NCBI GenBank assembly: GCA_022695795.1
Contig: MU404118.1
Coordinates: forward strand, 62,001-126,000
Reading direction: 5' to 3'
Origin: Biscogniauxia marginata
Lineage: Eukaryota; Ascomycota; Sordariomycetes; Xylariales; Xylariaceae
Length of the DNA stretch: 64,000 nucleotides
Positions 57,490 to 64,000 of the stretch are shown here, one piece after another. The notes under the pieces are model-generated. The model was given only the letters and a program-made list of their open reading frames with translations, had not been told where the DNA came from and made no database searches. The translations under genes were made by a program, and so were the position numbers. Numbering within the stretch: the stretch's first letter is position 1; every line of letters begins with the position of its first letter.

Positions 57490-58427
57490 TTAGAAATCCA
57501 TCGCACTCTCGCCGACACCTTCATCATCACCAAAGTCATCGTCATCGCCACCATCGAAATACGCCTCGGCATCGTAGTCACCGCCGTCTTCATCGTCCTC
57601 GTAATCGTCATCTTCCTGAGATAGCTCCTCCTCCTCGTCTTCCAGGTCTTCGCCACCCTCTACGTCTTCAATTTCGCCGTCCTTTCCGGCTCCCTCTATC
57701 CGGGCGTTGCGCTGTTCCTCGGTCTCGTTCTTCGGGCGCTTATGCGAGCCGGATTCTCCATCACCGTCGTCAACGAACAAATCATCGTCATCCCTATCGA
57801 CTAGAGACTTGCGCTTCGTGTTCTTCTTTTCATTGACCTTGACTGGGTACCCGCCCTTCGGACCGCCCGAGTCCTTGCCGTCCAACGTGGCCCAGAGCTC
57901 CTCGGGGAATAGGTCCTTCACGTAGGCGCGGCTACCCTTGAGTTCGGGCAATGTCCGCGACGCGTCGACGAACTGGTGACTGTACATGGGCACGGCGAGG
58001 AAGGGATCCATGGTGGCGCGGTTCTTTATGCCGTACCGCGCGTTGATCTGGGACTGGCCATACAGGCGCAACCCGGGGTCCGTAGCGGACACGGACTCGG
58101 CGTTTAGGTGACGATGGGTGTAGAACGGTGTGTTATGGTAGGCTCGGCGGAAGGCGACGAAGCAGGCGACAGAGCGCTCCTCGCGGGTGGTGAGCGGAGG
58201 GGCGCCCGGGGGCTTGTAGAAGCTCTGTACGGAGTGGTCAGCCCAGCTAAGCATCCCAACCAACGGCGCAAAGCCTAGAGTATTACCGGATACGTCTCTG
58301 ACGGCTGAGAGTGTGCTACCAGGGTTGGATCGTCGCCAAAAGGCATCCCCGGCGGCGCGGCTTTCCCTCGACCTGCGGCGGCACCGCGACCCCCGCCGCG
58401 ACCGCCTCTACCGCCACGACCTGACAT
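57490..58427 (-). CDS. RPC31: RNA polymerase III subunit Rpc31 (C31)
   Basis: Two exons on the minus strand, 58427-58287 and 58224-57490 (62-bp intron), giving 291 residues. It opens with an RGG-like stretch (MSGRGGRGGRGGGRG). The family core follows (SETYPSFYKPPGAPPLTTRE, spliced; ARYGIKNRATMDPFLAVPMY; FPEELWATLDG). A long Asp/Glu tail ends in GVGESAMDF, as is typical of Rpc31. In yeast, C31 forms with C82 and C34 the trimer that helps Pol III bind TFIIIB and initiate at tRNA and 5S genes. Its length is normal, and the start is chosen at the MSGRGG methionine because upstream text is not conserved-looking. It is nuclear and housekeeping, with no cluster connection. Confidence 0.85.
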
Positions 58428-59040
58428 TCCGATACATGGGCGTACTATCCTGGATGCTTCCTTGCCGTATACGATAGCACGGTTTCTTATATGGAAGATA
58501 AAAAATGCCGGAGGCAGGCTTTCGAGAGGTAGTAGCAGCTGATGAGGGAAGAAAAGTTGGCTAGCTGAAGACTGATAGAAGAAGCTTACCACTCAAAAAT
58601 ATAGCGGGGCGCTTGGTGGGGTCCATCATCCACCGACCCTCCCTCCAACAGGTACCAGGTAAGTATTACCATACACACCTACAAGCCACAAAATACCCCG
58701 CATAGGTTTAGGTACCTAGTTCTAATTGCTTAGAGCGTTCAGCCACAGTTAGACCCCCTCTGTTCCATAGGTAGGTAGGTACCTACCCTAGGTACGTAAG
58801 GTAGGTAGATAGGCACCTATGGAGAGCTTACCTAGCTTACGGATCTCAAATGTTCAACTTCAGACCACCCCCCATCCCTGAAATCATCCTCCTTGAGTGT
58901 ACGCTCAAGTCCGTTCTTACGACGCCGCTTGTCTGCCTGTGATGATCAACTACAACCATCCATCTCTCTACCTGATTGCCCTATACCCTCGTTCCTCTGC
59001 ACATCACTTTTGATCTCTTGTAAAGCACCCGTCTTCACCC
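58428..59040. other. Divergent intergenic region
   Basis: Lies between divergently transcribed Rpc31 (-) and Hsm3-like (+) genes, so it must contain both promoters. It contains GGTAGGTAGGTACCTACC-type runs (about 58770-58815). No gene seen. Confidence 0.5.
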
Positions 59041-60218
59041 ATGAGTCGCGTTGCCGTCAAGATGAATACGGATACAATTCCCGTTTCCGGTGTAGATGAG
59101 CTATACAAGCACCTGGACGAACTCGTAGCCGACCCGACGCTGAAACCGAACGTCAAGTTGTTTGACGACGTTGAGTTGCAGCTGACAGGTAGGCCTCACG
59201 GGAACCCTTGTTGCAGGAACCCTTGGAAGTTCCGGCGTGCTTCACACCGGGCTAACCTTGGTTTGTTGCAGATTCGAACATTCTACCCCTGATTCCACAG
59301 CTTCTGCCCAAGATAACCGACATTCTGAAGCAATACCAGCAAGACCCAGCCATCCTATGTAGCTTGGCCATCAAGCTCCTGGGCCCTCTCAACTTCACCC
59401 AGATATTGTCTCTGGCCTCCGAAGAGACCATTATACAGGCTATGCGCTCGCCCGCACCATCTGCCAATATCCTAGCCATGACCGTCCTCGAGAAGGCCGC
59501 CAGATCGCCAAGTGATGCCGCTATTTTGGCTATGATGAACAGCGTGGTCACCAGCTTCCTGACACAGTGGCTGAGTGCCCCTCAAGTTGAGGTTGGCGAG
59601 AAGGGTTCTAGAATCTTGGGCGATCTTCTCGACGTCGACTGTGATACTCGGCCACCAGATGGCTTATCCCTCAACGGAGTGGAGATCGCCATCAGAAAAC
59701 CCCCGGGGCAAGGACTCATGTGGCGACGGATATTTCACGATCGTGACATATATGCCTTGTTGCTATCCCTATGTAGCAGCGGCTCGCATCAAAACTCCCA
59801 AAGTGGTCTGAGTACCCAACAACTTTCCCTTGCGCAAGGCCGTTTACTGCGCATACTTCCTCGCCTAGCAGCACTCAACTTTTCTGCTGTGACTAGGACA
59901 GATTTCCCTGAGCTGAACCAGCGATATGCGAGCTTCGACGGAAACGGCGGGCTCTTGCACTTTGCTGCCTTGCACATGATAGATCGAGAGGATACATTAA
60001 TGCACCTGAGCCTAATCGATTTCTTTGAAACCCTCCTGAGCATTCAACGGGTCACGCCCTTCTCTACGTACAAGATGGACACACTCAGAAGACTCATGCG
60101 AGATGCAACTGCTCACGATGTTCCTCTTAAAGCAGCTATTCTGAGTTTACCCGAACGCACAATACCTGAAGAGGCTGACGAACTGAAGCAATTCATTCGC
60201 GAAGTCATGGTGTCCTAG
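59041..60218 (+). CDS. Hsm3/PSMD5-like proteasome assembly chaperone
   Basis: Two exons, 59041-59188 and 59272-60218 (83-bp intron), giving 364 residues. The protein is helical and repeat-like (LFDDVELQLTDSNILPLIPQ, QQDPAILCSLAIKLL, MTVLEKAARSPSDAA, GEKGSRILGDLLDVDCD), matching the fungal Hsm3 N-terminal-domain family as I remember it. Yeast Hsm3 and mammalian PSMD5/S5b chaperone assembly of the 19S regulatory particle base, and Hsm3 was first noted for a mismatch-repair phenotype. The ARM/HEAT-like fold is inferred. A second in-frame Met at 59062 could be the actual start. The assignment is moderately sure, and the gene itself is clear. Confidence 0.7.
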
Positions 60219-61969
60219 GCGCGGCTAGCCATGCAGTATTGCTCTTCTACCTTGATATACACCTCTTAAAACCATCATATATCATGAGTTCGGCTAGGCA
60301 TCTTTCAATAGTAGCCTTTCCGTAAAGGGTATGCTTTTTCGTGAGATTTCCAATCTTCCCATGCTCCTGCAAGAACCATGCTAAGCCTGTTCAGCAAATA
60401 TATGGCGCCCTATTCAATACTTGTTCATAATAAATCATGTGCTCTTGTCATAGGAGCAGCTGGTACCTCTAGTAGCTATCATTTAGAAGAGTGATTGAGT
60501 ACATATTTTTCTGTATGTCCATGCCTTACAGAATGCTGGCTCTCGGCCGCTATCGAGTTTTCAACTGTTGTGCTTACAGTTGGGCCTCTTCTGGTCATTT
60601 GGAACCGTCGCACATGTTCCGGTTAACACTCTGCATCTGCAACCTATTCCTTGAAGATCGACATTTATGTCTTGGCTCCTAACGAATTGAGCCCGGCCGC
60701 TGTATCCCTTTACGTTAGCCATAATGGTTGCATCGATCCATTGCCCGATGGGAGGTTGTCGTCGGAAACATTCCATATCCCCCAGGCTTTCAATACAGAA
60801 TTGACATTCTGCGCTGTTTCCTGGCTCGTAAGATGGCGTTGGCGGGCCTGTGAAATCGACAGCGAGAGGTCTCTGGGTCTTCACCCAAGCGTGGGACATC
60901 CAAATTCGCTTACTCAACTTCCTGCATCCCCTTTCCGGGGTCGGATCATCCTGGGCTAGGGAATTGGTTGCTTGTTGCAGAGCTCGACAGTAAATGATTT
61001 CCGAATAGAGAATGGAAGGTAAAGAGCTTCGCCTTATCGTAGTCGGAGAGCTCGTGGCAAGTTGAGAATAGGTCAGAACGCAATGTGTTCTCTACCCCTA
61101 CGGTGTTACCAGGCTCTTTCAACGAATCTATGGTTGTAGAATCTTCGTTGTATAAGTAGTCGATCAACGAACTTACCAGCAGGAAGAGTTCTAAGTCCGT
61201 CATTGTCGCGTGGGCAGTGGCAAAGGAGAGCGAACCAGTTGGACTAATGTTGGCCAATGAGTCATTTTAACCCATAGGCGACGCATGCTTTTGAGAATAT
61301 GTCTGTCGTGTTGTTCTCGTGCCAATAGCCTTTTCAAATGCGGATATCCACTCGTGCGTCATGAATTCGCTTTCCCGACCTAGTCGGATGTCTTCTTGCA
61401 ACTGTGGTTCTTGTGAGTATTGCAAACTCGTATCTGGGAGGAACCCTCTCGACATATCGGCGTGGCGGAAGGAATGGAATAAAATAAGGCAAAGGAACGT
61501 AGAACTTGCTCACCATACATGTTAGTAGAATCTGATCCGAATCAAGAATAAAATATTGGTTATTATGTCATTCATTACTTTAGGTAGTATATACACATCG
61601 AAAACGTGGAAGGGAAATAAAACTGCTAAGACACCACTATCGACTAGTAAACGACTTAGACTAAATAGCTACTCCTGAACAGTGATTGAAAAAAAAATTT
61701 TCTGTCTTGAGAAAAAGGGAGATACTTTTCTTGTTTTGCTCGTATTTCTCCTACTCATCCATCCCGGCCTCTTGATACATGACATAAAAAATGGAATAAT
61801 AATAATACAATTCCTTAAAAATGATGAAAAGATGATGGTTACTATAGAACATCCGGAAGAGCACTAAACTATTGATTCTATTTTTGGGTCCAAACACAGG
61901 GAACAACATCACATGTACAGCCACAAGCCACCATGTTCGGTACCAATTAAACTTCATGGCATCGTTTTG
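60219..61969. other. Intergenic with a possible gene remnant
   Basis: 3' flanks of the Hsm3-like (+) and SEC7 (-) genes, which converge. It contains the stop-interrupted minus-strand frame at 60946-61455 listed separately. Otherwise nothing recognised. Confidence 0.45.
60946..61455 (-). pseudogene. Stop-interrupted ORF pair of unknown nature
   Basis: Two minus-strand ORFs (61455-61267 and 61257-60946) lie in the same frame, separated by a single TAA at 61269-61267. Both have protein-like composition (MTHEWISAFEKAIGTR; MTDLELFLLVSSLIDYLYNE; ELSDYDKAKLFTFHSLFGNH). They may be one gene with a nonsense mutation, or chance. The family is not recognised, and no homologous motif supports it. Confidence 0.25.
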
Positions 61970-64000
61970 TCAACCCTTCATCGCTCTCGTACCTACCTCC
62001 CCTTCCTCTTCTGTGATGGTATCCAGGTCTGTCATAGTCATTGGCGGCTCTATCATAGTCGTTGGCGTCTCTGTAGGAGCCTCACTGGCGTTGCTCTCTC
62101 TGCGTCCACCAGACATGCCTTGGATTCCTAGTCCAACCTCACCGACCCTCCGCAAGACAGCTAGCAACGCGCCCCGAAGATCGGAACTGACTTCCTTGCC
62201 AAGGAGCTCGACCACTAGGGGGTAGAATGCTCGGACGTGCTTACCAAATTCATTCTCTGGCCACGTTGCATAACCTTCTAGCACATCAACGACGACGGGG
62301 CGCCACGCCACAATGTTTCGCTGCTGTGAATCCTCCTCAAGAGCGAGATAGCCCTTTATAACATCCTTGCATAAGGGGATGAGGGCCTTCTCTACTTCAG
62401 GCCGACTCTCGGCACGCGATGGCGATGTATCCCCGAACATCCGGAAAAGGATTTGGATGTATGTCGCCGCGGATCCGCTCTCCTGCTTGAGAAGGTTTGG
62501 TGGTTGCTTCATGAATCCCTCTCGCCACAACCGCATCCGCAAGTCCTTATCCTCGTTGAACCGCCTAGCGAATAGGAACGACTTCTTGAGTAGCGCCATC
62601 AAACGCAGAAGTTCCATCGACGGAATCTGAGCATATACCGCATCGTTGGAGAACAGTTCGCTAACTGTCTCGATCATGAGTAATTGCAAGACACAGCGAG
62701 AGATGATGCGGTTGAAGAAGCGTCGTCGAGCCGTTGTTACTACAACGGGCTGCTGCTGAAGCGAAGACGCGGGCTTGTAGTCTTCTAGGGGAGCTATAGA
62801 AGCGGTTGTCGGAGTGCGAAGAGTGTCATCGATACTGGGAGTCTGAGGTGATGTAATCGAAGATGAATCAGCCCCCGAGGCATCGTCGTGCTTTTCTGTA
62901 CCGTTCACATGCAGTGACTTCTCATCCTTTCCATCGTCGCTCGTGGGCGTGAGAGGGACTTCAAACCCCAACCCGTTCGGGTTTAGCGATAGAGCTGCTG
63001 GTGCATTGATTGTGGCAGCCGAGAATAGTTGGTATGCTGTAGTCCTCTCGAATAGCTCACAGAAAGCGCCCACAATCTTTTCCCAGTGGCCTTCATTGAA
63101 TTTGGTCACATTCTGCAGGATTAGCTGTTGCAAGCAGTTACTACCAATCCTTGCTATCGTATCGTTCTCTTGACATATACAAAGAGCTAAAAGTTCGAGG
63201 AAGCGATCTAGCATGTATTCAAGCGAATCGAAATAATGCGTAAAAAGCACGATCATGTTACGAAGAGCTTGGATCATGGTGGTAGATAGCCACACAGAAA
63301 GTTCCTCGTGGTTGAGGGCGTTGGTCATTTCTGGCCTCGACCGCAGGACCATGAAGATTGGGTATAGTTGCTGCCTCCATAATATGTCCCAGAAGTCGGA
63401 CGGGAAGTCGCCGCCATATCGAAGAAGGGCTTCGAAGAAGTAGTTTAAGGCGTTGGATCGTACCTCGAGGTCCTCGCCAGTCATTAGAACATCATGGAAA
63501 GCAAAGAGTATTGGGAACCAAAAGCCCTCTTCGACCGATGTACCACCCTGTTGTCTCGGAAACGTGTTTTGGGATTTTGACGCCGCACCGTTTGGATTAG
63601 GCGCCAAGGGACACTCTGGCGTCTTAAGCATGCGAGGTATTATCGACTTCAAAGTCTCCATTGCCTGTAAGCTCTTCTTTTGGAATTTGATGTTCTTCGA
63701 GAATTCGGTGAGGCAGACTATCAAATCTGTAAATGCACCCTGCGATATGACAACACCAAAATGCATTTTGTAGACTAGGGTGACGTTCTCGTATGCTAAA
63801 TTTACGATAGTCTCATTCGGATCTCGAGCTGCGACAGTGAAGACACCGAACATTGTTCGCCACCCCGACCGTATGTTTTCACCTCGAGCTTGGATCATTT
63901 GCACCAAGCATCTTAGAGCCATGTCCTTGACGGTCAAGTTGTTCGAGTTCGACATGACGTGCTCAAAGGGCTTCAAGAAGTCTTTCTGAAACTTGAAACC
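61970..64000 (-). CDS. SEC7: Sec7 (BIG-type Arf guanine-nucleotide exchange factor), C-terminal part
   Basis: The minus-strand frame is open from the right edge to the stop at 61970-61972, about 676 residues of the C-terminal region. The rest, including the Sec7 catalytic domain, lies beyond the window. Recognisable HDS-type helical repeats follow the catalytic domain in BIG/Sec7 proteins: FLKPFEHVM, VKDMALRCLVQMIQARGENI, RSGWRTMFGVFTVAARDPNE, FWDILWRQQLYPIF, ARIGSNCLQQLILQNVTKF. A low-complexity Ser/Thr linker sits at about 62780-62950, then the terminal helical block (FNRIISRCVLQLLMIETVSE, LMALLKKSFLFARRFN). The product activates Arf GTPases at the trans-Golgi. It is housekeeping, and no intron was seen in this part. 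The apparent start at 63976 is a TTG inside the frame, not the real start. Confidence 0.88.
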   Translation of the reverse strand, partial: GFKFQKDFLKPFEHVMSNSNNLTVKDMALRCLVQMIQARGENIRSGWRTMFGVFTVAARDPNETIVNLAYENVTLVYKMHFGVVISQGAFTDLIVCLTEFSKNIKFQKKSLQAMETLKSIIPRMLKTPECPLAPNPNGAASKSQNTFPRQQGGTSVEEGFWFPILFAFHDVLMTGEDLEVRSNALNYFFEALLRYGGDFPSDFWDILWRQQLYPIFMVLRSRPEMTNALNHEELSVWLSTTMIQALRNMIVLFTHYFDSLEYMLDRFLELLALCICQENDTIARIGSNCLQQLILQNVTKFNEGHWEKIVGAFCELFERTTAYQLFSAATINAPAALSLNPNGLGFEVPLTPTSDDGKDEKSLHVNGTEKHDDASGADSSSITSPQTPSIDDTLRTPTTASIAPLEDYKPASSLQQQPVVVTTARRRFFNRIISRCVLQLLMIETVSELFSNDAVYAQIPSMELLRLMALLKKSFLFARRFNEDKDLRMRLWREGFMKQPPNLLKQESGSAATYIQILFRMFGDTSPSRAESRPEVEKALIPLCKDVIKGYLALEEDSQQRNIVAWRPVVVDVLEGYATWPENEFGKHVRAFYPLVVELLGKEVSSDLRGALLAVLRRVGEVGLGIQGMSGGRRESNASEAPTETPTTMIEPPMTMTDLDTITEEEGEVGTRAMKG

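Overview
The window comes from a filamentous ascomycete nuclear genome, most likely a Sordariomycete-type fungus. The evidence is short spliceosomal introns (about 45-170 bp) with GT..AG borders, a modular highly reducing polyketide synthase (HR-PKS), fungal-type P450, FSH hydrolase and rhodopsin-domain genes, conserved fungal housekeeping genes, and AT-rich tracts made by repeat-induced point mutation (RIP: C-to-T and G-to-A decay of repeats). All exon structures were built by hand from reading frames, splice borders and conserved motifs. Exon sums divide by three in every spliced model, but no transcript evidence was available.

Layout. 1-4.4 kb: 3' end of an unknown gene, two copies of a 124-134 bp inverted-repeat element, and a secreted GH3 beta-glucosidase (minus). 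About 5.0-9.65 kb: an AT-rich, gene-free RIP island with a family of long-inverted-repeat elements, an asymmetrically decayed palindrome, and LTR relics. 10.6-11.55 kb: a broken secreted-protein gene. 12.1-13.7 kb: a class V PLP aminotransferase-like gene. 14.1-14.7 kb: an F-box/ankyrin gene whose stop codon lies in a third copy of the small element. 14.76-22.23 kb: a complete but RIP-killed Ty3/Gypsy chromovirus with both LTRs, a near-perfect 5-bp target duplication and an antisense ORF relic next to the 3' LTR.

About 23.6-46.6 kb is a probable polyketide gene cluster: cytochrome P450 (-), rhodopsin-domain membrane protein (-), FSH-family serine hydrolase (-), 12-exon HR-PKS (+; KS-AT-DH-MT-ER-KR-ACP, no release domain), FAD monooxygenase (-), and a dienelactone-hydrolase-like/SnoaL-like protein (-). 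The inferred logic is that the PKS makes a C-methylated reduced chain, the FSH hydrolase releases it in trans (as LovG does for LovB), and the P450 and flavoenzyme oxidise it. The aminotransferase at 12 kb may belong to the same cluster, separated from it by the retrotransposon.

47.1-64 kb is ordinary conserved chromosome: a YVC1-like TRP channel, an AAA ATPase, RNA polymerase III subunit Rpc31, an Hsm3/PSMD5-like protein, and the C-terminal part of the Arf-GEF Sec7.

The most unusual signal is that intron 2 of the aminotransferase gene (12747-12901) and the single intron of the FAD monooxygenase gene (44030-44195, opposite strand) are homologous over their whole length, roughly 80% identical by eye, although the two genes are unrelated and the introns sit in different codon phases. 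This looks like an introner-like (self-spreading intron) element.
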